From Canibacter zhoujuaniae (lineage in GTDB: Bacteria > Actinomycetota > Actinomycetes > Actinomycetales > Microbacteriaceae): DNA of 64,000 nt. The notes beneath the pieces are model-generated. The model worked only from the letters and a program-made list of their open reading frames with translations, was not told the origin of the DNA and searched no databases. Below are positions 51,966 through 61,164 of the stretch, one piece after another. The stretch spans positions 1-64,000 of the forward strand of contig NZ_JAAIJZ010000002.1 of the NCBI RefSeq assembly GCF_011752005.1, given 5' to 3'. The position numbers and the translations under genes were made by a program. Each line of letters opens with the position of its first letter. Within the stretch, counting starts at the first letter, position 1.

Positions 51966-52661
51966 ATGACTGAGCAGACTGCAGCGCTGGGCACTGATAG
52001 CGCAATCCTCGCTGCCGCCGGCCCACACCCTGAAGCCTCAACTTTTGGTGTGGGCCCGTGGCCTGGCGGGCGTGAGAACTGGCCGACGGAAGAGTTCTAT
52101 GACCCCGAGCTTTTAGAGCATGGGGATAGCCGGAATGTTATCGATCGCTACCGCTATTGGAAGCTTGAAGCGATTAAGGCAGACTTAGACCAGTTTCGTC
52201 ACAGCTTTCATGTCGCGATTGAAAACTGGCAGCACGATATGAACATTGGCTCTATCGTGCGCAGCGCGAACGCTTTCGGGGCCGATACTGTGCATATTGT
52301 TGGGCGCCGTCGCTGGAATAAGCGCGGTGCGATGGTCACAGACCGCTACCAGCACGTGCAGCACCACGAATCTATCGCCGCTTTAGCCGACTGGGCTGCT
52401 GCTGAAAATCTTCCGATCATCGCTATCGATAATGTGCCGGGCTGCGTGCCTATGGAGACATTTGCGTGGCCCAAACGCTGTGTGATGCTTTTCGGTCAGG
52501 AGGGGCCGGGGCTGACCGCAGAAGCTATCGGTGTGTCAGAGACTGTTGTAGAAATTACGCAGTACGGCTCGACACGGTCAATTAACGCATCCGCAGCAGC
52601 AGCGGTGTCAATGTTTAGCTGGGTAAATCAGCACTCACCGCAGTTGCCGGGGCGTGTTTAA
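51966..52661 (+). CDS. TrmH-family (SPOUT) RNA methyltransferase
   Basis: 231 residues. SpoU motif 1 MNIGSIVRSANAFGADTVHIVG, given as NIGSIVRSANAFG; motif 2 VMLFGQEGPGLTAEA; motif 3 YGSTRSINASAAAAVSMFSW. 2'-O-methylates a tRNA or rRNA ribose; which nucleotide cannot be told. The N-terminal 80 residues are an extension without a recognisable L30e substrate domain. Forty nt after clpB; possibly its own promoter. Confidence 0.9.
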   Translation: MTEQTAALGTDSAILAAAGPHPEASTFGVGPWPGGRENWPTEEFYDPELLEHGDSRNVIDRYRYWKLEAIKADLDQFRHSFHVAIENWQHDMNIGSIVRSANAFGADTVHIVGRRRWNKRGAMVTDRYQHVQHHESIAALADWAAAENLPIIAIDNVPGCVPMETFAWPKRCVMLFGQEGPGLTAEAIGVSETVVEITQYGSTRSINASAAAAVSMFSWVNQHSPQLPGRV

Positions 52662-52671
52662 GGCAATAAAT

Positions 52672-52699
52672 TTGCGCACCCGTCTAATTAGTGTATAGT
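52672..52699 (+). promoter_or_regulatory. Promoter of tRNA-Arg
   Basis: TTGCGC (52672-52677), 16 nt, TATAGT (52694-52699), 24 nt before the tRNA. Confidence 0.7.
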
Positions 52700-52723
52700 T
52701 GTACGAGTTGATGATTTCAACGT

Positions 52724-52797
<74 letters not shown>

Positions 52798-52802
52798 CAG
52801 AT

Positions 52803-52832
52803 AAAATCCCAGGTTCTCCTGGGATTTTTTAT
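52803..52832 (+). terminator. Intrinsic terminator after tRNA-Arg
   Basis: AAAATCCCAGG and CCTGGGATTTT pair fully around TTCT and run into six T. The A-run on the other side makes it potentially bidirectional, serving copA as well. Confidence 0.9.
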
Positions 52833-52869
52833 TTCTCAAAAGCAGAAATGTGTCAGACGGTGTCTGTTG

Positions 52870-54993
52870 CTAGCCGTTAAAGCGGCGCAGTCGCAGACTG
52901 TTGCTCACAACAAACACTGATGAGAGCGCCATTGCGGCGCCAGCCAACATCGGGTTCAGAAGCCCGAACGCAGCTAGCGGGATTGCTGCTGTGTTGTAAG
53001 CAAAGGCCCAAAACAGGTTCGTTTTAATTGTTTTCAGTGTGCGCTGGGACAGGCGCAACGCAGTAACAGCTGTTGGCAGATCTGCGCGCATCAGTGTGAT
53101 ATCTGCGGCGTTTATCGCGGCGTCGGTGCCCGTTCCCATTGCGATTCCGAGATTTGCGGTTGCGAGTGCCGGCGCATCGTTAACTCCGTCACCGATCATT
53201 GCAACCCGCTGCCCGGCGTTTTGCAAACGCTTCACCGTGGCGACTTTTTCTGCGGGCAGCACCTCAGCGACCACATTTTGAATACCTGTTGCTGCAGCAA
53301 CAGCCTCGCTTGTTTCACGCTTGTCGCCTGACAGCAGCACAGTTTTAAAACCAAGTTTGTGCAGCTCACTAACGGCCTGGGCGCTTTCGGGTTTTATTTG
53401 ATCGCTCACCTCGATGCTGGCAACCGGTGTGCCGTCTAGGTAGACGGTAACGCCCGGTCGCCCAACTTTAACGCGCACTCCAGAAATTTCTCCGGAAACC
53501 CCCACTCCAGGTTCGTTCCTAAAATCTGTCACCTCAAGGTCGGGATCATACGCATCTCTCTCTTTAGCGTAGACAACAATCGCCCGTGCGACAGGGTGCT
53601 CAGACGCAGACTCCAGCGCCGCTGCGAAGCTTAGTGCGCGATCCGCAGGAAACTCTCCCACCGGAGTCACCGCTGTAACCGCCATATTCCCTGTTGTGAC
53701 TGTGCCGGTTTTGTCTAGCACAATGGTGTCTATATTGGCGCTGGTTTCCAGCACCTGCGCGCCACGAATTAAGATTCCAAGCTCAGCGCCACGGCCGGTG
53801 CCCGCAAGCAGAGCGGTCGGAGTGGCAAGCCCGAGCGCACACGGGCAGGCGATAATCAAAACGGAAATGGCTGCCGCAAGAGCGCGAGTCCAGTCGCCTG
53901 AGAACAGCACCCAAGATGCGAGCGTCAGCACGGCAAGCCCGAGCACAACCGGCACAAAAACACTGGCGACTCGATCCGCAAGTTTTTGCACCTGAGCCTT
54001 ACCCGCCTGCGCTTCGGTCACAAGCCTTGTCATCTGTGCCAGCTTGGTGGCTGATCCAACCTGAGTAGCGCGCACAACGAGCCTACCGGAGGTGTTTAGC
54101 GTGCCACCTGTCACCGTGCTGCTGTCAGAGACCTCTGCAGGAACCGACTCGCCGGTGAGCATTGACTCATCAACAGCTGACGCGCCAGCAAGTACAACCC
54201 CGTCTGTTGCAATCTTCTCTCCGGGTCGCACGACAAACTCGTCACCGACCACCAGCTCACTAATGGGCAGTAGCTGTTCGGCGCCGTCGCGCAGCACTGT
54301 GACCTGTTTCGCGCCGAGATCCAACAGTGCATATAGCGCAGAGCCCGCCTGACTCTTTGCCCGTTTTTCAAAGTAGCGCCCAAGCAGCACAAATGTGATT
54401 ACTCCGGCCGCAACCTCAAAATAGATGTCGGAGAGCGGGTCGGATCGTCCGCCGAAGAGCGTGAAGGTGTGACGCATGCCGGGCATACCGGCGTGCCCAA
54501 AGAGCAGCGCGGCCGTTGACCATAAGGTTGCTGCCAAAGTGCCGATGGAGATGAGCGTGTCCATTGTGGCGCTGCCGTGGCGCGCATTTTTGAACGCCGC
54601 AATGTGAAACGGGAGGCCCGCCCAGAATACAACGGGAAGTGTGAGCGCGAGCGAAACCCAGCCCCAGTAGTCAAACTGCAGCGGCGGCACCATCGCTATG
54701 AGAACCACCGGAATAGTTAGTGCGGCGGCGATAATTACTCTGATTTTGAGGGCGGCAAGATCAGCCTGCTCTGTATCTTGGCGAACCTCTGTTGCGGTGT
54801 ATCCGGTCTTTTCGACAGTCGCGATGAGCTCGGCCTCGGTGACACCGGCAGCTGCGCTAATGTTTGCGCGTTCGGTTGCATAGTTAACTGTGGCTTCAAC
54901 ACCTGCGATGCGGTTTAGTTTCTTTTCAATGCGTGCGGCGCAGGCGGCGCAGGTCATGCCGCCGATTTGTAACTCATGCTGAGTGCGCTGCAT
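52870..54993 (-). CDS. copA: Copper-translocating P1B-type ATPase CopA
   Basis: About 707 residues. One N-terminal heavy-metal domain with GMTCAACAARIEKKL, actuator TGES within LTGESVPAE, the CPC metal site in IIACPCALGLATPTALL, phosphorylation site VLDKTGTVTTG, and hinge MIGDGVNDAPALA; eight membrane helices. Exports Cu(I). ATG 54993 has GAGGCGGGG upstream and overlaps the end of copZ by 20 nt, so translation is coupled. No CsoR or CueR gene is visible here. Confidence 0.96.
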   Translation of the reverse strand: MQRTQHELQIGGMTCAACAARIEKKLNRIAGVEATVNYATERANISAAAGVTEAELIATVEKTGYTATEVRQDTEQADLAALKIRVIIAAALTIPVVLIAMVPPLQFDYWGWVSLALTLPVVFWAGLPFHIAAFKNARHGSATMDTLISIGTLAATLWSTAALLFGHAGMPGMRHTFTLFGGRSDPLSDIYFEVAAGVITFVLLGRYFEKRAKSQAGSALYALLDLGAKQVTVLRDGAEQLLPISELVVGDEFVVRPGEKIATDGVVLAGASAVDESMLTGESVPAEVSDSSTVTGGTLNTSGRLVVRATQVGSATKLAQMTRLVTEAQAGKAQVQKLADRVASVFVPVVLGLAVLTLASWVLFSGDWTRALAAAISVLIIACPCALGLATPTALLAGTGRGAELGILIRGAQVLETSANIDTIVLDKTGTVTTGNMAVTAVTPVGEFPADRALSFAAALESASEHPVARAIVVYAKERDAYDPDLEVTDFRNEPGVGVSGEISGVRVKVGRPGVTVYLDGTPVASIEVSDQIKPESAQAVSELHKLGFKTVLLSGDKRETSEAVAAATGIQNVVAEVLPAEKVATVKRLQNAGQRVAMIGDGVNDAPALATANLGIAMGTGTDAAINAADITLMRADLPTAVTALRLSQRTLKTIKTNLFWAFAYNTAAIPLAAFGLLNPMLAGAAMALSSVFVVSNSLRLRRFNG

Positions 54994-55189
54994 ACCCCGC
55001 CTCGTCAACGGCTGCGATGATCGCCTGCTCCGTGACAGCCGCATCAGCCTGCACAGTAAGAGTGCCATTAGCGGCGCTAACTGCGACTGCGTGAACCCCG
55101 TCGAGCTCCTCTAATTCAGAGCGAATAGCGGCTTCACAGTGTGCGCAACTCATGCCGGTGACGGTGAAATTCAGGCTCTTCGTGCTCAT
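54974..55189 (-). CDS. copZ: Copper chaperone CopZ-like heavy-metal-associated protein
   Basis: 71 residues, a single HMA ferredoxin-like fold with the metal site GMSCAHCEAAI near residue 12 and VDEAGYAA at the end. Delivers Cu(I) to CopA, whose gene overlaps and follows it. Confidence 0.93.
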   Translation of the reverse strand: MSTKSLNFTVTGMSCAHCEAAIRSELEELDGVHAVAVSAANGTLTVQADAAVTEQAIIAAVDEAGYAAHSA

Positions 55190-55238
55190 GCTTTAACGCT
55201 ACTCTCGAAATCTGAAAATTCCCAAGTAGGCTAAGGGT

Positions 55239-56198
55239 ATGAGCACGCCATACTCTCCGCCAGAGCTTACGATTGCGCACCTTAGCGACCTGCACCTGGT
55301 CGCCCCGGGCACGCTACTGTTTGAGCAGATCGATACTTGGCGGCGCACGCGCGAGGCCTTCGCCACCGCAATGGCGCATGAGCCGGCAATTTTCCTGGTC
55401 ACGGGTGATATTGCTGAGCGTTTTCACGAAATTAGGCCTGCGGCAGACGAGCTGTTGCAGGAGATGGCTGACACCTATCGGCGCACGATTATTACCATCC
55501 CGGGCAACCACGACCTGCAGTCAGACTTCACGCAGAGTGTTTACGTGCCGGGAGGCACTGTTGGTGTTGCGCCGAGCAGTGCCGGAGTGACACCCGCTAG
55601 TGCGCCGGGGGATCACCGTGGCACAGTGCCGCTTGGAGAGGCGCGCATCAGCTACGGACCCGAACCGGCTGATTCTGTTTTCGAGACGGCGCAATTGCGG
55701 GTAATTTCATTAAACTCGCACGGCTACCGGGTGGCGCAGGGGCATCTCACTGATGCGCAGTTGGAGTGGTTGAGCGCGGAGCTTGGCCGATCCGACAGTA
55801 GCGCGCTGCAGCAGCGCACGGTAATCACCCTGCACCACCCGCCGGTAGCTAACCCGTATATTGAAATGCGCAATATCGGGCTGCGCGGTCAGCAAGAATT
55901 TGCCGATATCCTGCGCGGCGCTAAGAGCGCGGGAGCGCGGATAGACGCTATTCTCTGCGGCCACTACCATATAACACAGGCTGCTAGCATCGCGGATGTG
56001 CCGGTGTGGGTCACTCCCGCCGTGGCCTATCAGGGGGATCCCACGGTTGGGCGGGGCCGAGTGCGCGGGCGAGACTATGGTTTTGTGTCTCTGATTCGCT
56101 TCGCTGAGGATAGAGACTACAGCGCCCTAGCCATTAAGTTTGCTGGCGCGGGCGCTGAGTTGTTTGATCGTGAGATTATTCGCGAGCTATTGCCGTAG
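55239..56198 (+). CDS. Metallophosphoesterase (CpdA/Icc-like)
   Basis: 319 residues. The five calcineurin-like metal blocks are present: LSDLHL, VTGDIAERF, IPGNHDLQSD, LHHPPV and CGHYHITQA. Closest in layout to class III cyclic-nucleotide phosphodiesterases, though other phosphodiesters are possible. ATG is 6 nt after TAGGCT (leaderless). Divergent from copZ. Confidence 0.9.
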   Translation: MSTPYSPPELTIAHLSDLHLVAPGTLLFEQIDTWRRTREAFATAMAHEPAIFLVTGDIAERFHEIRPAADELLQEMADTYRRTIITIPGNHDLQSDFTQSVYVPGGTVGVAPSSAGVTPASAPGDHRGTVPLGEARISYGPEPADSVFETAQLRVISLNSHGYRVAQGHLTDAQLEWLSAELGRSDSSALQQRTVITLHHPPVANPYIEMRNIGLRGQQEFADILRGAKSAGARIDAILCGHYHITQAASIADVPVWVTPAVAYQGDPTVGRGRVRGRDYGFVSLIRFAEDRDYSALAIKFAGAGAELFDREIIRELLP

Positions 56199-56201
56199 CA
56201 A

Positions 56202-56609
56202 TCAGAAGTTGTTGATGCTGCCGAACCAGACCACTGTGCCCATCACAAAAATAATGTACAACAGGGTAAGAGCGGTGAAGACTGCGCCAATAATAATGCC
56301 GGCTAGTGCAAGCCTGCTGCCTTCTTCATTGCGCGCCTTCGCACCCTTTAGTGCAATGATGCTGAGAATAAGGCCAACAAGAGGCATCACAAAAGCCATA
56401 ATGAAGCCCACGATAGTTAGGGCGCTAATCGGGTTTTCTGGCGTCTGCGCAGCGTAGCCAGCCTGCACATAACCCTGAGACGGATTGGTTACCGCTGCAT
56501 CCGGTGCTGGCTGGGCCTCTGCAAGCTGCGGCTGCCGATAATACTGCGGCGCAGCAGGGGTGTTCTGATCCTGGGGAGTTTGATCCTGGGGAGTCTGATT
56601 TTCGTTCAT
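56202..56609 (-). CDS. DUF4190-domain membrane protein
   Basis: 135 residues. Disordered Gln/Pro/Ala-rich N-terminal 60 residues with a direct TPQDQTPQDQ repeat, then two membrane helices (ALTIVGFIMAFVMPLVGLIL; LALAGIIIGAVFTALTLLY) around a short charged loop, the DUF4190 arrangement. ATG lies 6 nt after TAGGAT, whose TAG is the menC stop. Function unknown. Confidence 0.85.
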   Translation of the reverse strand: MNENQTPQDQTPQDQNTPAAPQYYRQPQLAEAQPAPDAAVTNPSQGYVQAGYAAQTPENPISALTIVGFIMAFVMPLVGLILSIIALKGAKARNEEGSRLALAGIIIGAVFTALTLLYIIFVMGTVVWFGSINNF

Positions 56610-56618
56610 GTGTATATC

Positions 56619-57686
56619 CTAACCATCAGCTAGAAGCGCCTGATAACTCTGTGCCAGACGCGAGTGCCACCATGTTTCACGTGAAACACTTGCGCGAGTT
56701 TCGTGCAGAGCTGCTGCGCTTACCGCGGGGGCACGCACGGCGATTTCTCCCGCTGTAATGCTGTGCGGTTGGGTGAGGATGTCGCGCTGCAGCAAGCTGC
56801 CCGTTGCTAAGCCACAAGGGCCGTCGAGCAGAGCGTCGGGGAGTGCGGCGGCGAGCTTGAGCCCTGCGGCTATCCCAACCCCAGTCTCGAGCCCGCTGGA
56901 AACCACCGTGGGAAGCTTTAGTGATTCGATGATTGCAAGCGTGCGGCGCACCCCGCCAAGCGGTGCCTGCTTCACGATTACCAAATCAGCAGCTTCGCGC
57001 AGGCGGGCTTGCAAGTTTTTATCGAAGGGATCGGGTGCTTTACGCAGTAGTTCATCTGCCGCAATGCGGGCGCGAATTTCGTGCTTGGAAAACTCCTGCC
57101 GCAGTTGCTTCAGTTCCGCTAGTGTCGCAACGGGTTGTTCAAAATAGTCGATATTGAATTCTTGCAGCCGCAGTGCTGCGTTGAGCGCATCGCTTACAGA
57201 CCAGCCCGCATTAGCGTCTAAACGCAGCAGAACACTCTCACCCAGTGCGCGGCGAACCGCCGCAATCCGCGCAGTATCAGCCGCGAGCGACTGCCCAGTT
57301 TCTGCAACTTTAACCTTGACAGCCTTTATCTTTTGCAGCGCAGCGAGATCGCCGTAGCGTGCGAGCACTTCCGGCACACGCTGTGCGGGGACCGCAGGAA
57401 CTGTGACGTTAACCGCGATCCGATCCCGCAGCAGGGGAGGGTGCGACCCCCAACCCTGTGCCAGCGCGGCGCACAACCAACGAGCAGACTCAGCGGGGCC
57501 GTATTCTAAAAACGGAGCCCATTCGGCCCACCCGTTTGGCCCTGCAAACAGCATCACCTCACGCTGCAGCACCCCGCGAAACTTGACGCGAAGCGGAATA
57601 GAGACGACACGGGCGCGTTCGCGCAGCTCGTCGAGCGAGGGCAGCGGGTCAGGAAGATGCTCTGTCGGAGAGGGGGCTAAAGCCAT
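56619..57686 (-). CDS. menC: o-Succinylbenzoate synthase MenC
   Basis: 355 residues, enolase superfamily. KAVKVKVAETG carries the catalytic Lys pair, then LDANAGW, YFEQPVA and AADELLRK provide the metal ligands, and VIVKQAPLGGV the opposing Lys. Dehydrates SHCHC to o-succinylbenzoate in menaquinone synthesis; a member of the same superfamily as the racemase-like protein at 25.1 kb. Divergent from menB. The codons for VSRET contain a perfect parS. Leaderless: ATG 6 nt after TAGACT. Confidence 0.94.
   Translation of the reverse strand: MALAPSPTEHLPDPLPSLDELRERARVVSIPLRVKFRGVLQREVMLFAGPNGWAEWAPFLEYGPAESARWLCAALAQGWGSHPPLLRDRIAVNVTVPAVPAQRVPEVLARYGDLAALQKIKAVKVKVAETGQSLAADTARIAAVRRALGESVLLRLDANAGWSVSDALNAALRLQEFNIDYFEQPVATLAELKQLRQEFSKHEIRARIAADELLRKAPDPFDKNLQARLREAADLVIVKQAPLGGVRRTLAIIESLKLPTVVSSGLETGVGIAAGLKLAAALPDALLDGPCGLATGSLLQRDILTQPHSITAGEIAVRAPAVSAAALHETRASVSRETWWHSRLAQSYQALLADG
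56673..56688. other. parS centromere site (perfect ParB box), second copy
   Basis: TGTTTCACGTGAAACA, identical to the site at 17336-17351, within menC near its 3' end. In the protein it reads VSRET, as at the first site. Confidence 0.92.
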
Positions 57687-57692
57687 ACCGCA

Positions 57693-57737
57693 AGTCTAAC
57701 CGCGCCACCCAATGTGCGAAGCGGCTGCGGCTAAACT
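57693..57737. promoter_or_regulatory. Divergent menC/menB leaderless promoters
   Basis: On the minus strand TAGACT (57698-57693) is 6 nt before the menC ATG; on the plus strand TAAACT (57732-57737) is 7 nt before the menB ATG. The two -10 elements are only 33 bp apart, so the promoters overlap. No clear -35 hexamers. Confidence 0.65.
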
Positions 57738-57744
57738 TGTGAGC

Positions 57745-58656
57745 ATGAGTGAGAAGGTTTCTGAACTGTTTGACCCGAGTGAGTGGGTGCTTGCGCCGGG
57801 TGCTGAAAACTACAGTGATATTACAGCGCACGTGAGTGGTGATGGCCGTATTTCACGGATCGCCTTTAACCGCCCAGAGGTGCGCAATGCCTTCCGACCA
57901 CAGACAGTTGATGAGCTGTATGACGCTCTTGAAAAAGCGCGTGTTAACCCCAAAATCGGGGTTGTGCTGCTCACCGGTAACGGCCCGAGCCCCCGTGATG
58001 GCGGGTGGGCTTTCTGCTCCGGCGGCGATCAGCGCATTCGCGGCAAAGACGGCTACAAATATGCGGCGACCGAGAACGCCGCGGGGATAGACACCGCCCG
58101 CGCAGGGCGGCTGCACATCCTCGAAGTGCAGCGGCTAATTCGCTTTATGCCGAAGGTTGTTATCGCGTTGGTGCCCGGCTGGGCGGCAGGCGGCGGGCAC
58201 TCGCTGAACGTGGTGTGCGACCTCACTATCGCAAGCCGTGAGCACGGGAAGTTTAAGCAGACCGACGCAGACGTGGGCTCCTTTGATGCCGGTTACGGTT
58301 CAGCATATTTTGCGCGTCAAATCGGGCAGAAGTTTGCGCGCGAAGTCTTCTTCCTCGCCGAAGAATATGATGCGCAACGCGCATATGAAATGGGTGTTGT
58401 TAACCGTGTCGTGCCGCACGAAGAGCTTGAAAAAGAGGGCATTAAATGGGCGCGCACCATACTCGGGAAGTCGCCAACCGCGATCCGCATGCTGAAATAC
58501 GCGTTTAACGCGGTCGACGACGGCATTGTCGGGCAGCAGCTGTTCGCCGGTGAGGCAACCCGGCTGGCATACGGCACCGATGAGGCAGTTGAGGGGCGTG
58601 ACAGCTTCCTCGAGAAACGCTCGCCCGACTGGTCGGCCTTCCCCTATCACTTTTAG
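57745..58656 (+). CDS. menB: 1,4-Dihydroxy-2-naphthoyl-CoA synthase MenB
   Basis: 303 residues, crotonase fold. AFNRPEVRNAFRPQTVDEL (seen as FNRPEVRNAFRP), oxyanion segment FCSGGDQRIRG, VPGWAAGGGHSLNVVCDL, and DVGSFDAGYGSAYFARQIG, which is specific for MenB. Dieckmann-type ring closure of o-succinylbenzoyl-CoA. ATG 57745 is chosen over an upstream ATG at 57712 because it lies 7 nt after TAAACT and homology starts there. Confidence 0.97.
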   Translation: MSEKVSELFDPSEWVLAPGAENYSDITAHVSGDGRISRIAFNRPEVRNAFRPQTVDELYDALEKARVNPKIGVVLLTGNGPSPRDGGWAFCSGGDQRIRGKDGYKYAATENAAGIDTARAGRLHILEVQRLIRFMPKVVIALVPGWAAGGGHSLNVVCDLTIASREHGKFKQTDADVGSFDAGYGSAYFARQIGQKFAREVFFLAEEYDAQRAYEMGVVNRVVPHEELEKEGIKWARTILGKSPTAIRMLKYAFNAVDDGIVGQQLFAGEATRLAYGTDEAVEGRDSFLEKRSPDWSAFPYHF

Positions 58657-58664
58657 GGCGCGAC

Positions 58665-59837
58665 ATGAAACAATTCGTGCAGGTGCCAACTTCGGATATC
58701 GCTTGGTTGTGCGCCGCTCTGTCAGATGCGCTAGCGGGTAAGACACTGCTCATGCCGCTCGCGCAGGGCACAGAGCCGCTCTCGCAGGCAGCAGTTATAA
58801 GCGATGAGGTGCGAGCTGAAGCGGCTGTGTTGATTCGCACCTCCGGATCGACCGGCGAGCCAAAAACAGTTGCTTTAAGCGCTGCAGCTCTGCTTGAAAA
58901 CGCACGCGCAAGCCTCGCAGAGCTTGGCGGCGACGGGCAGTGGCTTGTCACCCTGCCGCTCAACCTGGTGAGCGGTCTTGGGCAGTTGGTGCGCAGCCAC
59001 ATCAGCGGCACTGAGCCTGTCTTTGCCCTAAACGCTGACGCCAATGAGATTATTACCCGGGCGGCACAGCTGACCCACCCACGGCGCTATATGTCGGTGG
59101 TGCCGGTGCAGTTAGCCAGGTTATTAGACCTAGCCGAAACCGACGCGACAGCACTACAAACCCTGCAGGAATTCGCAGCGATTCTTGTCGGTGGCGGCCC
59201 GACCTCGCTACAACTGCGACAGCGCGCCTACGATCTGGGTGTAAACATTGTGCGCACATACGGATCCACTGAAACAGCAGGCGGTTGCGTTTACGACGGG
59301 GTTGAGATCGGCAACTCGCGCGTGCGTATTCGCAATGGGGAGGTGCAGTTGGCCGGCGCTAATCTCGCGCTCGGTTATCTCACTGAAGACGGCAGAATTT
59401 CTGTGCAGGATCGGTTTATTACCGATGAAAAAACAGGCGTGCGCTGGTATCGCACGGGTGATACCGGTGAGCTGCTCGGCGGCATGCTGCAGATCACAGG
59501 GCGGGCGGATCGTGTCTTTATTTCCGGCGGCGTTAACGTTTCACTGGACAGCGTCGAAACAGTGCTAACCAAACTATACGGGGATGGCAGCGTGGCAGCG
59601 GTTGCTGTGCCTGACGCCTACTGGGGTGAGCGGCTCGTTGTCGTGCACCGCAATAACGATGACACTGAAAACAGCAAATTAGAAGAATCAGAAGTTACCG
59701 CAGAGCTTGTTAGAGAGCTCGGCAGAGCCGCAACCCCGGCTAGATTTATAAGCCTTGAAACCATGCCGACACTAGCCGGAGGCAAGCCTGACTATCAGGC
59801 TCTAACCGCGCTCGCGGCAGCCAGGATTAGCGGTTAG
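58665..59837 (+). CDS. menE: o-Succinylbenzoate-CoA ligase MenE
   Basis: 390 residues, a short ANL-family ligase. AMP-binding P-loop IRTSGSTGEPKTVALS, RTYGSTETAGG, WYRTGDTGELLGG, hinge GRADRVFISGGVNV and C-terminal Lys in LAGGKPDYQAL. Makes o-succinylbenzoyl-CoA for MenB. Eight nt after menB. Confidence 0.95.
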   Translation: MKQFVQVPTSDIAWLCAALSDALAGKTLLMPLAQGTEPLSQAAVISDEVRAEAAVLIRTSGSTGEPKTVALSAAALLENARASLAELGGDGQWLVTLPLNLVSGLGQLVRSHISGTEPVFALNADANEIITRAAQLTHPRRYMSVVPVQLARLLDLAETDATALQTLQEFAAILVGGGPTSLQLRQRAYDLGVNIVRTYGSTETAGGCVYDGVEIGNSRVRIRNGEVQLAGANLALGYLTEDGRISVQDRFITDEKTGVRWYRTGDTGELLGGMLQITGRADRVFISGGVNVSLDSVETVLTKLYGDGSVAAVAVPDAYWGERLVVVHRNNDDTENSKLEESEVTAELVRELGRAATPARFISLETMPTLAGGKPDYQALTALAAARISG

Positions 59838-59858
59838 CTAAAAAGAATAGGTGGATTT

Positions 59859-60824
59859 GTGAATAAGCAGAAAAACCAGCATCGGCCGGGCGTCTCAGGT
59901 AACCCCGCAAAACGCGCCGCCACCGCAGCACACCTGAAAACCACAGGCCACAGTAGCGTAACCATAGGCGACTGGGTGCACGGAGCGAGGCTTCGCACAC
60001 TGCCGCTCGCATTTGCGCCGGTTATCGCCGGAGCCGGCATTGCATCGATGGTGCAAGAATTTTCCTGGCCGCTAACCCTTCTGGCGCTCGCCGTTGCGGT
60101 GCTGCTGCAGATCGGCGTGAACTACGCGAACGACTACAGTGACGGGGTGCGCGGCACTGATGAATTTCGCGTCGGCCCCGCACGACTCACCGCATCTGGG
60201 CTGGTGAACCCGAAAAAAGTGCTTGCTGTCGCGCTCGGATGTTTTGCGCTCGCGGCGCTTGCAGGCCTTGTTGCGGTTGTGCTCTCCGGGCGCTGGTGGT
60301 TTCTCGTAATAGGTGTTCTCGCGATCATCGCAGCCTGGTTTTACACGGGCGGCAAACGCCCTTACGGTTACATGGCCTTGGGCGAGGTGATGGTGTTCAT
60401 CTTCTTCGGTCTTGTTGCAACCGCCGGCACCTACTATCTGCAGTCTGATATCGCCAATCAGCAGATCTGGTGGGTGGCTGGCGCCATCGGGTGCTTTGCT
60501 GTCGCTGTGTTAATCGCCAACAATATCCGCGATATTCCAACCGACCGACAGGCGGGAAAGCGCACACTTGCGGTAGTTATTGGGGATCGCGCTGCCCGCA
60601 TCCTGTTTGTGCTTTTCGCGCTCGCACCGTTTCTGGTCTCTGCTGTGCACACTCCGTTTTTCCCGCGGATCTCGGTTTCTTTCTTAGTGCTCTTAATTGT
60701 GCTGCCAACGTGTTTGATTGTGCTCACCGCGAAAACTGCGCGTGAGCTGATTCTCGCGCTGCAGCTGACAAGCATCGCAGCGCTCGCCTATGCGATTCTA
60801 ATTGCGTGGGGTTTCGGGCTCTAG
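59859..60824 (+). CDS. menA: 1,4-Dihydroxy-2-naphthoate polyprenyltransferase MenA
   Basis: 321 residues, UbiA family, eight to nine membrane helices. First Asp motif VNYANDYSDGVRGTDEF (NDxxD), GPARLTASGLV, second motif NNIRDIPTDRQAGKRTLAVVIG, read as NIRDIPTDRQAGKRTL. Attaches the polyprenyl tail to DHNA in the membrane. GTG start with AGGTGG upstream. The 27-nt end overlap with the convergent DUF4229 gene is typical. Confidence 0.95.
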   Translation: MNKQKNQHRPGVSGNPAKRAATAAHLKTTGHSSVTIGDWVHGARLRTLPLAFAPVIAGAGIASMVQEFSWPLTLLALAVAVLLQIGVNYANDYSDGVRGTDEFRVGPARLTASGLVNPKKVLAVALGCFALAALAGLVAVVLSGRWWFLVIGVLAIIAAWFYTGGKRPYGYMALGEVMVFIFFGLVATAGTYYLQSDIANQQIWWVAGAIGCFAVAVLIANNIRDIPTDRQAGKRTLAVVIGDRAARILFVLFALAPFLVSAVHTPFFPRISVSFLVLLIVLPTCLIVLTAKTARELILALQLTSIAALAYAILIAWGFGL

Positions 60825-61100
60825 CTCGTCGATGGCGGCGTCTTCCACATCGCTGTCGTGCGTGTGACTTGAGGTGCGCCACTCGGCAACCCCCTGCGCG
60901 GCACGTTCACGCAGTTTGCCCAAAAACAGCAGCGAGAGCGCTAAAGAAATCATAGCTGCGCAGATAACGGCAAAAAACACTCCAATGGTGAGGCCGTTTG
61001 CGTAGACATTTGGCAGCCACAGCATAATTAGCGTGAACGGCACCGCAAAAAACAGCAGCCGCAACACGGTGTATAGAATCCAAGCTTTCTTTGCGCTCAT
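60798..61100 (-). CDS. DUF4229-family membrane protein
   Basis: 100 residues. Two membrane helices (YTVLRLLFFAVPFTLIMLWL; IGVFFAVICAAMISLALSLL) and an acidic C-tail. DUF4229 proteins typically lie next to menA in actinobacteria; function unknown. ATG is 7 nt after TAAACT (leaderless). Confidence 0.85.
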   Translation of the reverse strand: MSAKKAWILYTVLRLLFFAVPFTLIMLWLPNVYANGLTIGVFFAVICAAMISLALSLLFLGKLRERAAQGVAEWRTSSHTHDSDVEDAAIDELEPETPRN

Positions 61101-61164
61101 ATCTTCGAGTTTAGCGATGCACTCCGACGGCTAGCTGACAGGTGCCGTGCGATAAAATTACGCT

